In this document: positions 23,455 to 34,736 of the stretch, one piece after another
Layout: each line of letters opens with the position of its first letter
Position numbering within the stretch: the first letter of the stretch is position 1
NCBI GenBank assembly: GCA_944989445.1
Contig: CALYLW010000056.1
Coordinates: 1,703,948 to 1,767,947, forward strand
Length of the DNA stretch: 64,000 nt
DNA from: Ampullaceana balthica
Taxonomy: Eukaryota > Mollusca > Gastropoda > Lymnaeidae
Direction: 5' to 3'
The notes under the pieces: generated by a model
Told to the model about the DNA's origin: nothing
The model's database searches: none
The model's input: the letters and a program-made list of their open reading frames with translations, nothing else
Position numbers and translations under genes: made by a program

Positions 23455-26400
23455 CTGAAGGTAAAAATATTTACCAAATTAAAAAAAAATGTGTAGAATC
23501 TCATCTTGGCTTTTTGACAGATCGTTTAGATCAGGAGCGGCAAACATATGACACACATGCCACTTCGGGCACGCCAACCGATATAGCTTAGCTCTTCCTC
23601 GACATGAACCATTATTTGTTCAAACAAGTCATGATCGTTACCTAACGGATATGATACAGTGCCTACTCGGCACTCTCAGCAATACTTATATTTTTGAAAT
23701 TGAAAATATAGGTACACAAACAAATAATAATAAAGGTTTGCCACCCCTAGTCTCCATTAATTGTTTCTTTACTCAGTTGCCATGTCTATCCTAGTTATAC
23801 GTAAAACACAATACATATCTAATCAACTTTGTAAACACACATTTAGATGATCAATTTACTGAAAGTAAGAGCTTAAGGCTTAAGGCTTAAGGTTTAAGGT
23901 TTAAGGTTTAATGTTTAAGGTTTAAGGTTTAAGATTCATTTCCATTGTTTTATTTATTCCCATTTCATTTTGATGCGTGAGATTATTTGGTGGGAATTCA
24001 AGACCTATCGGACTAAGTTACTTCACACTTTGGACTAAGTTACTTCACACTTTGGACTAAGTTACTTCACACTTTGGACTAAGTTACTTCACACTTTGTT
24101 CAACATACTCGAAACCTGCAGGGAACATTTTCATCTGCTTTAAAATTTAAAAAAAAGACTTACATTTTAAATACAAGACAGTGACCAAGCACAGGTTTCC
24201 AAACAACTAACAAAACATTGACAAAACTTCTCTTAGCAAACGTCCCTTGCTCTTCCGGTGCGATGCACTAAATAAATTGCAACAGAATGCGGTGCACCTA
24301 AGGATAACATTTACATTATTTACAATGTTATCAATCATCTACTTTTTTTTTAAGCTTACACCCGCCCCGCGCATAGCTTCCATTTCACAACTTTCTATCA
24401 CAGGCAAAATCTGTTGGAAACTCCCTTTTACACGTCTTTTTGGTGGTCTATCCCAAGAGTTGGGGGGGGGGTGGTAATCAAATATTTTAAATCATCTATA
24501 AAATATACCAAAATTTCAATTATTATAAGGCTATAAATAAAGTTTATTTCTATAAATATGCATTATAATCGCAGTGTGGAAATATCTTTTCAAAGATGTT
24601 ACGTTTTAAGTTCATCGTGATTAAATGGCTTATGTATTCTGTTAGTTTTTCTCATTTAGAAATAGACACTTTATCAACATTTAAAACTCTAATAAGAATG
24701 CAGGACTAAACACAAACCATAGATAAGCGTAGGACGCAATAATCTTCTGTATAGAAGGAGCGTCTGAAACAGATAAGATAAGACACTTATTACCACTTAA
24801 CTGATTTTCTTCATTAAACGCTAGCCTATATTATTCAAGCACGGGACATTGATTTTTGAGTCACCTCACGTCTGTTACAGAGATTATTAGTTTTTAATTC
24901 CCGACCTTCACCTCTCAAACTAGTTGATGACTTGTCCTATTTTGATCTTGATCACCTGTCAATATTCCTTTTTTTCTTACGGGAACAGAGAAAGACAAAA
25001 ATACAGGGTAAGGGTTTGATCCGATTGCCCACAGTTTCAGGTGCTCTAGGTCAGTGCTTCTCAAACGTTTTAGTATTGCGGACCGGCAGAAATTTTTTCC
25101 ATTGCACCAGGGACCGGTGAACTATTTTCCCTGTACTGACATGGTAGTGAAATATCCTTTCTTGGTAACTTCTGCGGACCGGCATCGGATGGTCCACGGA
25201 CCGGCACCGGTCCGCGAACAACCACTTTGAGAAGCACTGCTCTAGGTATCTTCGAAGGTACCTCGCCTGGCGTCATTTAGACAAGCGAGAGAGAGAGAGA
25301 GAGAGACAGAGAGAGTGACAGAGAGTGACAGCGAGAGACAGAGAGAAAGAGAGAGTCCTACACATAGATTTACACTTCTACACACGCATAAAACTACCTA
25401 ATTTATTTATTTTCTTTATAGATATGGCATGTTAAGTTAGGAGCCGTTTGAGAGATCATATCGAAATTGAAATAATTTCGAACTCACTTTAACTATAAAT
25501 TATAAAGTAGATCTCATCATTTTCTATTGATTTGAAAAGTAAATAAGTAAAATGTAAAAAAAATCTTTTTTTTAAAAAGGACACGCTTTTATTTACAAAC
25601 ATTTACAGACTGAAACGCGCTGATCTCCCATGCCCTTGATGTAAACACGGGAATTTGGTAAACGAGGGCTGGAGTGAAACCAGTGAGCCATGGAGGTCAA
25701 CTCTAGCAGACGACTATACATTCTAAATAGTGATAAATAGAGATAAACTAAAAATTGATTAATTTAATTACGGTACATTCGATCGATCTGAAATTTTGAT
25801 ACAATGCATTGTCATCCAAGATCTATCTGTGGTAAAATTTTGAGATCTCTAGGACCACCAGAAGTGGTTTAATTTTACGTTTCAAGATTTGAAGGAAGGA
25901 TGGATGGATGGATACAACATACACACAGTGTGACTTAAATAAAAGCGTGTAAAAAAAAGTAAAAACAAACTTTTCTTCTTAAACATTTTGTTTAAATATG
26001 TATATATATAAAGATCAAAATTTTTATCTAAAAGCTTCATCTTTTAAAGAACTTAATCGGAGTTATTTAACTATATGTTGAAGTTTTTACTTCTGACATG
26101 TTAACAAATGTCGCAGAGTGATTCGGCTTCAAAGAAAAGAAATCAATAGACTCAAGTCTAGACTAAACAAATAAAAATAAGGGGTGTACCGGATTGAATT
26201 TTTTAACACGACCGGAGCTGGATTCGGCCGGATTTATGAAGTGAAATCCGGCAGGAGTCGAAGCCAGATTTTAAAAATTGGCCCGATTCCAGAATTGCCG
26301 GAGCTATTATATTTATATATATTTTATGGCTCTACCGGCCAGCCGATTTGGCCGGATTTATGAAGTAAAATTCTGCAGAAGCCGAAGGCGGAATTGTAAA

Positions 26401-28381
26401 AATGGCCGGATTCGGGATTTGCCAGAGCCGGAATCCGGTACATCCCTAATAAATATAAGAGTTAAGCTACGTAGTTATTATTATAACATTTATATTCACT
26501 TAAAGAAACACTTGCTTCTTTTTTCAATTTAAAAAAAGAAAAGAAATATATTTTGTCCATCAAATCAACAATTTATTGTTTCCATCACATTTTTTATGAT
26601 GTTGCGAAAGATAAGAGAGGACATTAAAAACATTATATAAAGCTTTACGTCAATAAGTCTTGATGCAATTTGACTCTAAGAGTTTATAAAACTGTGCGCG
26701 CTAAACAACAGCGTTTTAACGCGTTTTAAAAAAAAATCACAAACAATATTTTTAAAAAAAAATGTTACCATCCCACCGTTGTAAATAAAAGTTATATTAA
26801 TTAATGCCTTCCTTAACATCTACCATTTAGCATTGTCTCATCAGTTCTTTCTTCATAAGAGCGCACCTAGCTCAAATGCACACATGGTTAAGGGTTCACA
26901 GTAACAAGTAACTAAATCTATGAAATAAAATGCAATGTTCAATTCGTTTCAAACATTTCCTAGGTTGTTATTGATTCTTTATTGTTGTTTCCACAAACTT
27001 CTTATGATGTTATAGATAAATTATAGATTCATTTTCAATCGCCGGAATCTCATATTTGGATGTTCATGAATTTGCAGATGGTCGAATACTTTTTGACTTG
27101 CGAGCTGGGGAAAGAATAACGTAATAGTATCAAAAGTAAAGATTGAATTTAAACGTAAGAGGGGAGGGGGGAGAATTTTCAAGAGAGAGAAATATGACAT
27201 TTAAATCGCGATTAAATAATAAACTTCTTACACATTTATCTGGCTATAAATTTTAATTATTTAATTCTAATGATTAACAATAATGAAAATTAATTCAAAC
27301 TAAAAACTTCAAATTTCAGAATGTTATTCTTCTGTCATGCGAACGCATTAGTGACCCATTTAATTGAATACTTATAGTTTTAAGTTTTAGTGAGAAAGCA
27401 TGCGAGAGTTCACGTATTTTGTAATTAAGATTGACATTGGGTTGGATCTCCCATCAAATGTGTAGATATAGTTTAGGGTTACTGAACCTATAACACTTTT
27501 AAAATGCATGAGCATTTCATGACCTTAAGTCATTGTTCCATTCCAGTTATCCCATTCCCCCAAATTGGGAAATTTTTATCAATAGGCATTAACTAAAACA
27601 AAATCTATTTAAAGTGAATTATCAAAACAAGCGATTGTTCTGAAACAATGTATTAGGTAACAAAAGTATATTCCTCGAATAAATGTAGTGGACAGACATA
27701 ACTTTTTGTTTATTGTTAGGAAGACTTTCAGGGACGCACTGACACTGAAATATCCTAAACGCGTTAGTCAAAGAAATGGGGTGTGAAGGTTAATACGAGA
27801 GATGCAGCTGATGTCAATTGAGAAGATATGTTTGATATGAATAAAAGTTTACACGTGATTTATTTTATATTTTATTTATTTGAAAAACTATCTGCCGATA
27901 ATTTATTTGCATAATGCATTTTAACATTTTCAACATGTATCTCATTAAGCCTTAGTGATTCTCTTATATACGTTTGTGTGTGTTTGTGTGTGTGTGTGCG
28001 TGCGCGCGCGTGTGGGTAAAATATGAAATTAAAGAAGAAAAAATAGTTTTAAAAAGTTCTGATTGAAATCGTATTTTTTAATATCTTTGGCCGAAAAATA
28101 AGTATTTGTTTCTTCTTCTTCTTCATCTAGTGCTTAGTGGCTCACGGTATATGCTATGACACCATCTCCACACGATTAGTGACAGATGCCATTCTGTTTT
28201 GAGATTAGGTGTCAACAACATCATGTACACTCACGTGGCGCCGGCGGTTCCTCCAAGATGGTAAAGATGATGATGATGAGGGTGAACAAACCCGCAGCTA
28301 TCAGACCCCCGATGACGCCACCTATCATGGAGCTGTGGGTGCGTTCAATCACAGTGGACGGCACGTTCTTGTACTCCATTC
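23402..28381 (-). CDS. Gene 2: transmembrane and tail cassette of an IL-17 receptor-like paralog
   Basis: Three exons join in frame: 28235-28381, 27090-27104 and 23402-23454. They give a short stalk, a glycine-zipper membrane helix, P-RKSK and a basic tail that ends VNARELK. No ectodomain exon was recognised between 28.4 kb and the 3' end of gene 3. The cassette may be what remains of a damaged gene, or alternative 3' exons used by gene 3, since its phase 1 start would accept the gene 3 D2 exon. The tail is about 22 residues, with no SEFIR domain. Confidence 0.55.
23460..24590. other. Sequence between genes 1 and 2, with two small repeats
   Basis: No coding segment was found. A (TTAAGG)n-like hexamer run lies at 23872-23935. 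GGACTAAGTTACTTCACACTTT (22 bp, four copies) lies at about 24009-24098. The hexamer is not the usual TTAGGG telomere repeat and is not terminal. Confidence 0.5.
24630..24800 (+). mobile_element. LINE 3' tail fragment
   Basis: It contains ACTTTATCAACATTTAAAAC, ATGCAGGACTAAACAC and a GTAGGACGCAATAATCTTCT tail, nearly the same as the end of the LINE at 60850-61452. Smaller pieces of the tail occur near 28820, 33345 and 36500 (inverted). Confidence 0.65.
25052..25239. mobile_element. hAT MITE (Charlie type), 188 bp, perfect 8-bp target duplication
   Basis: The ends CAGTGCTTCTCAAACG and CTTTGAGAAGCACTG are mirrored and flanked by CTCTAGGT at 25044-25051 and 25240-25247. The interior is rich in CGGACCGGCA blocks. 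A relative lies at 57901-58768. Confidence 0.9.
25277..25355. repeat. (GA)n-rich simple repeat
   Basis: GAGAGA runs are broken by GACAGAGAGTGACA words. It has no further visible role. Confidence 0.8.
25560..25950. repeat. Copy of the 545-bp repeat family, reverse orientation
   Basis: ATTTAATTACGGTACATTCG, GATCGATCTGAAATTTTGAT and GATCTCTAGGACCA match the family triplicated at 19870-21540, on the opposite strand. Confidence 0.65.
26181..26448. mobile_element. MITE, family ending in TACATCCCTA
   Basis: It begins GGGGTGTACCGGATTG and ends GAATCCGGTACATCCCTA, with two internal GGCCGGATTTATGAAGT blocks. The blocks suggest a partial internal duplication. Confidence 0.7.
26450..27089. other. AT-rich intron of the gene 2 cassette
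   Basis: I see nothing beyond AT-rich unique sequence between the terminal exon and the microexon. Confidence 0.4.
27090..27104 (-). CDS. Gene 2 microexon (15 nt)
   Basis: CTCGCAAGTCAAAAA lies between a strong acceptor (TTCTTTCCCCAG) and a donor GTATTC, phase 1 to 1. It adds P-R-K-S-K next to the membrane. A homologous microexon with the same peptide occurs at 38921-38934, which is the main support for such a short exon. Confidence 0.55.
27110..28200. other. Intron, with a (TG)n tract
   Basis: No exon was recognised. A TGTG/GCGC simple repeat lies at about 27969-28014. Confidence 0.5.
28235..28381 (-). CDS. Gene 2 exon: transmembrane helix
   Basis: The chosen acceptor (CCAGGTCACAG|GAATG) gives the phase 1 start shared by the other two transmembrane exons. 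The donor is CCAC|GTGAGTGT, also phase 1. The product reads VPSTVIERTHSSMIGG, then a helix with GGLIAAGLFTL, then EEPPAP. The stalk is much shorter than in genes 1 and 3 (about 6 residues before VPST). A second AG upstream (CGCGTCAG) would be out of phase. Confidence 0.8.
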
Positions 28382-28384
28382 CTG

Positions 28385-29030
28385 TGACCTGGGATCTGAC
28401 GCGTGAAGGCAAACGTGATGTCCATTAGTTCACGTGTAGTCACAGGTGTGTGTTTATGGGTGGGTGTGAGGAGAGGGATGATTGGTTATTGAATAGTTGC
28501 AGGTCATAACTAGCAAACAAACCTTACCGACACAAAAAATTCGTTAAAATGTGGGAAATAACCACATTCAGACAGTCAAACGTAATGTTACCAAATAAAA
28601 ACAATTTGTAACAAAATAAATTGCATGCACGTTTGAAAACCTACACTAATAAACGTTGTCTACGATTTAATTTTGAAAATCCATCATTTGAATTTAACTT
28701 GACCCCCAATATCGTCCTTGCCTTATTACATTCAGACGTGGCATGTGTCACCTTAACAAAGAAAAAACGGATTTTAAAATCTAAAAAAAATGAAATACTA
28801 GTCATAAATCATGGCAAAGTGTAGGACGCATACATCTTCTGTATAGATGGAGAGTATGTATAATATGAGATAATATAATACATCCTAATCCAATACATTG
28901 TATTTATGTCTTAAAACTTTAAATTTAAAGGAAATGAAATATGGCTAATGCTCCAACACTTTACCCTCAGTGCTGTAACTTATTTAATTAAACTTCCACA
29001 CATTCCACGCGACAGTGTCTTCTTTACACC
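28385..29030. other. Intron upstream of the gene 2 transmembrane exon
   Basis: This is AT-rich sequence where a D2 exon might be expected. I found no cysteine-bearing exon here. A small LINE tail fragment is near 28820-28860. Confidence 0.4.
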
Positions 29031-29035
29031 CGAAC

Positions 29036-30430
29036 AATTCCCACAAACACAGTCTCCTTGTGACAACCAAGATTTCCCACAGACAAAGTCTTCTTGTGAC
29101 AACCAATATTTCCACAGACACAGTCTTCTTGTGACAACCAATATTTCCACAGACACAGTCTCCTTGTGACAACCAAGATTTCCTACAGACAAAGTCTTCT
29201 TGTGACAACCAATATTTCCTACAGACAGTCTTCTTGTGATAAACAAGAATTCCTACGGACACAGTCTTCTTGTGACAACCAAGATTTCCTACAGACACGG
29301 TCTTCTTGTGACAACCAAGATTTCCTACGGACACAGTCTTCTTGTGAAAACCAAGATTTCCTACAGACACAGTCTTCTTGTGACAACCAATATTTCCTAC
29401 AGACAGTCTTCTTGTGATAAACAAGATTTCCTACAGACACAGTCTTCTTGTGATAAACAAGAATTCCTACGGACACAGTCTTCTTGTGACAACCAAGATT
29501 TCCTACAGACACGGTCTTCTTGTGACAACCAAGATTTCCTACGGACACAGTCTTCTTGTGAAAACCAAGATTTCCTACAGACACAGTCTTCTTGTGACAA
29601 CCAATATTTCCTACAGACAGTCTTCTTGTGATAAACAAGATTTCCTACGGACACAGTCTTCTTGTGACAACCAAGATTTCCTACAGACAGTCTTCTTGTG
29701 ACAACCAAGATTTCCTACACACAGTCTTCTTGTGACGAACAAGATTTCCTACAGACACAGTCTTCTTGAGACAACCAAGATTTCCTAAAGACTGTCTTGT
29801 TGTGACAACCAAGATTTCCTACAATAACAGTCTCATTGTGACAACCAAGATTTCCTACAATAACAGTTTTCTTGTGACAACCAAGATTTCTTCACACAGT
29901 CTTCTTGTGACAACCAAGATTTTCTACAGACACAGTCTTCTTGTGACAACCAAGATTTCCTACAGACACAGTCTTCTTGTGATAACCTAGATTCTTGTGA
30001 CAGCCAAGATTTCTTAAAGACAGTCTTCTTGTGACTAGCAAGATTTTCTTCAAACACAGTCGTTCTGTGACAACCAATATTTCCTAAAGACTGTCTTCTT
30101 GTGATAACCAAGATTTCCTACAGACACAATCTTTCTGTGAAAAATAAGATTTCCTACAGACACAGTCCAGACACAGTCTTCTTGTGATAACCAAGATTTT
30201 CCACAGGGCAGTCTTTCCGTGACAACCAAGATTTCCTATAGACACAGTCTTCTTGTGATAACCTAGATTCTTGTGACAGCCAAGATTTCTTAAAGACAGT
30301 CTTCTTGTGACTAGCAAGATTTTCTTCAGACGCAGTCTTCTTGTGACAAGCAAGATTTTTACAGACAGTCTTCCTGTTACAACCAAGATTTCCTACAGTC
30401 TTCTTGTTACAACCAAGACTTCCTACAGAC
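29036..30430. repeat. Minisatellite, 36-bp unit, about 38 copies
   Basis: The unit is CAGACACAGTCTTCTTGTGA plus CAACCAAGATTTCCTA. Because 36 is divisible by three, several frames stay open on both strands and give repetitive peptides (SQEDCVCRKSWL on the minus strand). The array continues at 32708 after an inserted hAT. Confidence 0.9.
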
Positions 30431-30504
30431 ACCAACGCCGTACCCAGACTTTTTTAAGGGGGGTTCGCAAACTTGTCGCAAATGCATTTAATGTTAAGAT
30501 AAGA

Positions 30505-30720
30505 CAGACCTCTCATAACGAGAACCTCTCATAACGAGATTTTCGCGTAACGAGCAACATTTTTATGGAAAAAGTTGCTCCCTTAACGAGCGAAGATTCG
30601 CATAACGATTGTCGCAGAAAGGGAAACTCCTTTTTTCCTGGAAATTCATTAGTGACCCGGCACTTCCGCCCAGTGTTAAGCACTTGGTCTGTTAGCGTAT
30701 TGCTTTTGTCTGTGATCAAC
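30505..30720. mobile_element. Possible pogo/Tigger-like remnant
   Basis: Repeated CTCATAACGAGAACC and CGTAACGAGCAAC words resemble the ends of some pogo-type elements. No transposase frame was found. It lies within the hAT at 30433-32707. Confidence 0.25.
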
Positions 30721-31145
30721 CGATTTTACAAATTTTATATTAAGACGGTATTTGTAATTTTTTTATGTGCAAAGTTTAATAAACTGAAAAATTATCTTCC
30801 AAAAAAACACACAAGAAGACAATCATAAGAGAGTGGAAAAAATAACTGTTGAAATAAAACGAAAAAACATTTAAAAGCGACCACAATGCTATGAGGTTTA
30901 TTTTAGAACATCTTCGATGTAAACCCTTTTTGGGTTTTTATTAATAAAAATCTGTAAAACACTGTTTTCGTTGCTATTGAAAGTGATGCATCAATGCCAG
31001 CTCAGTAACTCTTTCCTGCACCATTGAACATCTCATGTAATTGTGCAAACGTCGAAGTGCACCGAACCTTCACTCACACGCGAAAGAAGTCACAGGAATT
31101 CCACACGCGATTTTCAGTAAGCAATAAATATTTGTATACATCCAT

Positions 31146-32210
31146 TCATTGCAATGTTTTATAGCTTTCGCACAATTTATTTGATAGCTTTGACTCTTTC
31201 CATTGGCTGAACCTCAATTTCCACACGGTAAACTCTTTGGGCAGCACTTCTGGTGAAGGCAGATCTTGCTCATATAAATCCACATCGCCTTTCAGATATT
31301 CATACATACAATTATTTCTAACAGCACTTGGCACAATAGCTAACAGTTGTGAGGGTGTCCTGGTTAAGACAGAGAACCGCATATCTAGTTCAGCAATGAT
31401 GTGCTCCAGAAATGGATTAATTAATTTCCTCAGATAATGTTGCATTGGCGTTTCTACGCACACATTGCTTCAGTAGATTTGCTGCTTAGCAATTCTGGGC
31501 ATTGAAGCTTCAGCTCCTACAAGCTGCTCTATGATAATGATATGACCATAAGTGTTTTGAAAACAAGAATCTACATTTGTTCTAATCTCTCTAAACTCTT
31601 GCTTGACGTTTTCGATAAGTGACATAGCCTGAACTATGTCAATCGCTTTTTTCTGAAGTTAGCCTGTTATTCCTTCGAGCCTAGATAAAAGTTTGTAAGT
31701 TACAACAAACGTCACAATAAATGTGAAGTTACACAAGGAATGAAGAAGTGACGTTGCTCGAGACTTACTGTCCGTGACCCAATCACCATTTGTAGTCAAA
31801 ATTGGATCAAATCTTTGGTCGTTGTGTTTTCATCGTGGCAGTGAAATGATCTCAAGAGTGTGAAAAATGTACACATACGATTAATAGAAGTGTTTGTATG
31901 CTTCGTGGCGCTCAGCCCATCTTGCTTTGCACAAAATGTAAGTGCCTTCCTTTCAGCACTGTCAAAGACTTGTTTGTATGACATTTCCAACAAGGCTTCG
32001 CGCTTTAGGCTGTTGTTAAAAAACATGCAGTTTTCTTTTAATAAATTTTTCAATCACGTTACGTACATCGGGAAGTCTGCATGAATGCGTGATCACTAGG
32101 TTTAAAGCGTGATTGCTGCAGTGTGTGTATACTGCCAAAAGGGCCTCTCGTAGAATACGCGCTTGAACTCCTGAGCTGGGCTCACAGCGCTTTACAAACA
32201 TGTTCAACAA
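31146..32210 (-). pseudogene. Decayed DUF4371/ZMYM-type hAT transposase
   Basis: Broken minus-strand frames read VYTHCSNHALNLVITHSCRL (core block), DSAERKALTFCAKQ, and LINPFLEHIIAELDMRF with LPKEFTVWKLRFSQWK (C-terminal half). The order is correct for a hAT transposase, but stops and frameshifts separate the pieces. Confidence 0.7.
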
Positions 32211-32555
32211 CTACATAATTCACATTTCACACTAAATCTTCCTAAACATAGTTACACACACAAAGTTTCATATAAATGTTCAGAAATGGACGCATCACCG
32301 CCATAGACTGTTAATTTGATGGAGCAATCTTTAGCGAAAAATGAAATCCATGATGAAGATCCTGATCCAGAAATAATAACAAGAAAAATACACACAATTA
32401 AATCAAGAGTTCAAGGCTATGCATGCCTGTTGGGCGTAGCCTCGTTCTCAAGATTCCACCAAGAAGTTTAATCACAATGGTCGTCCCGTGGTTTGTTGTA
32501 GTCTGTATCACTTCCATCAGGTTGTACCGAGTCACCTTGTAGCGAGAGTTCAGCC
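32174..32555. mobile_element. Short interspersed element, copy A
   Basis: GCTCACAGCGCTTTACAAAC through TAGCGAGAGTTCAG matches 45299-45660 closely. This copy lacks the (ATT)n start and lies inside the hAT at 30433-32707. Confidence 0.7.
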
Positions 32556-32707
32556 TTTTTTCCACATCATAACACTGGCCCCCTCATATTCTGTAGTGGG
32601 ATCCCCAAATCTCTCAATAATGTCAAGATCTATTTGTTACAAAAAAGGGCACACATTCACAAAAGGGGTTCGTTCGAACGTACGAACCCCCCCTGCGTAC
32701 GGCCATG

Positions 32708-32785
32708 GACACAATCTTGTCGTAACAACAAAGATGTTCTACTTCTACAGACATAGTCTTCCTGTGACCCCTAACAGTGACCCAC
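32708..32785. repeat. Continuation of the 36-bp minisatellite
   Basis: GACACAATCTTGTCGTAACA and ACAGACATAGTCTTCCTGTG are diverged copies of the 29036-30430 unit on the far side of the hAT. Confidence 0.65.
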
Positions 32786-32789
32786 CAAT

Positions 32790-33480
32790 TCCCATCAATC
32801 TATTCCTTCATTGCCCCACCAAGCAGTTGCGATAAACATATGCTGATTGGTAAATTTTTACATAAATTAGAACATAGCGAAACATAATGATCTCGTCGAT
32901 GTAAGCTTTTAGTTAAAAAAAATTATATTCAAAAGTTTTAAAGTTTACCTTTAGTCTTCACAAGACTATGTAAGTATATGAAAGATTTTGATATGTAAAG
33001 ATTTCAATCTGTTTAGGAACATATAGCCACAATTCCGTCAAAATGAGACAAGGTTATTAGATATTTCATTTTTTCAATAACAAGAATTTCCTTTACATTA
33101 TGAATTATTTTTTAACAGAAGAACAAACGATTTCTTCCGGATATATTAGAAGTTGTCATTTGAACTTTTTGCCGATTCTCAGCTAATATATTCTCCATTG
33201 TAAAATAAGAGTGAAAAGTGATGACGCAATATTACTAGAAATATCCACTAATCAGTTCGTTTTCACACCAATTACATTTCTCATACATTTTTTATTGTTG
33301 CAAAGTATGTAGATATATAATTATTGCATTATAATACAATATTTTTCTGTATAGAAACAGCATCTGTAATAAATAAGATGAGATAATCATTACTTTTCCA
33401 TATGTATATTTTAATGATAGATGCAACTGATAATAGTGATAATGAATTCTAATTTTAAATCACATAAAATAAACAAAAAT
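32790..33480. other. AT-rich sequence, no gene seen
   Basis: No receptor exon was recognised. A LINE tail fragment lies near 33345-33390. Confidence 0.4.
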
Positions 33481-33587
33481 AAGAATAAATAGAGGTAAAA
33501 AAAAATATTTTTAAAAACCACGTTCTTATAAGTGTACTAAAAAGAAGAAAATACTTTAAAAATAATAAGTTCAAGTACTTTCATATA

Positions 33588-34725
33588 CTTCCATATTGAA
33601 TGGCGGTCTCCACTCTGTGCCACATTTGTGGACTTTGAAAAGGCCTTTGATAGCATAAATGGATAAACTGTGTGGTCAATAGTGAGGCACTATGGAGTGC
33701 CAGACGGAATGGCTAACATCGTCCGAGGTCTGTACGAGGGCTTCACCTGCCGGGTGGTACATGGTGGTGGACTGACGGATGGGTTCCATGTCACAGCTGG
33801 AGTCGGGCGGGGATGCCTCCTTTCACCACTTCTGTTCCTTCTTGTGTTAGACTGGGTCACAAGGGAAGCTTGTGCGGGCTCGGGAGGGGGAGTCCAGTGG
33901 AACCTAGTGCAAAAACTGGAAGATTTGGAGTTTGCGGATGACTTGGCCATTCTGTCCCACAGACTTCAAGACATGCAAGACGGAGTCACAGCCTTGGGCG
34001 AGGCTGGGAAAAGAGTGGGACTCAATGTAGACATTAAAAAAAACACAATTTTTGAAAATAAATTTCCTACAAGATGGAGTCATCCAAGTAGAAAACCGTA
34101 ACCTGGAGCAAGTAAACAGCTTTGTGTGCCTTGGGAGTGTGGTCAGTGTGTCGGAGGGAGCGGGTGAGGACATCGAGCGAGGAATAAATTTGGCGCGACA
34201 GGCTTTTGCCAATCTGAAACAGGTCTGGAGATCTGCACACATCTCTGTCAAGGCAAAAGTAGGGATCTTTGGCACCAATGTTAAAGCGGTCCTACTTTAT
34301 GGATCCGAGACATGGCGGACGACAGGGACAACAGGAAATGGACTCCAGACCTTTGTTAACAGATGCCTCAGAAATGTTCTGAAAATAAAGTGGTTCGATG
34401 GGGTCGAGGGCTCTGGGCTGTGGGGGATGTGTGGACAGAGAACAGTGGAACAACAGGTCATGGAGGGAGGGTGGAGATGGCTTGGACACACCCTCGGGAG
34501 GGATGGCGGCAGGGCTGGGCTGGCCTTGGATTGGAGCCCCCAGGGCAAACGACAACCAGGAAGACCCGGGCGTACATGGAGACGGAGCATGTTTGACGAG
34601 GCTGGAGGGACTGGGAAGAGCTGGGAAGAATTGAAGCGACTGGCAAGGGACCGTGTAGAGTGGCAAGCTTTGACAGAGGCCCTATGTTCCACAAGGAACC
34701 CAAAGGACAAATGATGATGATGACG
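33588..34725 (+). mobile_element. 5'-truncated LINE with 11-bp target duplication
   Basis: ACTTTCATATA flanks it at 33577-33587 and 34726-34736. It encodes the palm and thumb of a reverse transcriptase: FVDFEKAFDSI, GCLLSPLLFLLVLDW and the catalytic FADDLAILSH. A frameshift near 34060-34100 separates the C-terminal part (GSETWRTTG, GHTLGRDG, RPGRTWRR). It ends in an ATGATG tail. The first half of the enzyme and the endonuclease are missing, so it cannot move by itself. The clade was not resolved. Confidence 0.85.
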
Positions 34726-34736
34726 ACTTTCATATA

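Larger units (their letters stand above)
30433..32707. mobile_element. Decayed hAT transposon inside the 36-bp array
   Basis: Left end CAACGCCGTACCCAG and right end CTGCGTACGGCCATG are inverted matches followed by G-rich GGGGGGTTCG blocks. GACAC borders both sides where the array is interrupted. The exact target duplication is unclear because the target is itself repetitive. Confidence 0.7.

Noticed and set aside
23872..23935. (TTAAGG)n as an internal telomere.
   Set aside because: It is short, internal and not the TTAGGG repeat expected for most animals.
28984..30435. Many overlapping frames of 75-146 codons on both strands.
   Set aside because: The 36-bp unit is divisible by three, so frames stay open automatically.
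32950..32975. A 17-nt segment between an acceptor-like CATAG and a donor-like GTAAAC on the minus strand.
   Set aside because: It has no paralogous counterpart and frames end at once; the sites are likely chance in AT-rich DNA.
33690..34733. Antisense and alternative frames of 77-137 codons over the LINE.
   Set aside because: They are shadows of the reverse transcriptase frame in GC-rich sequence.
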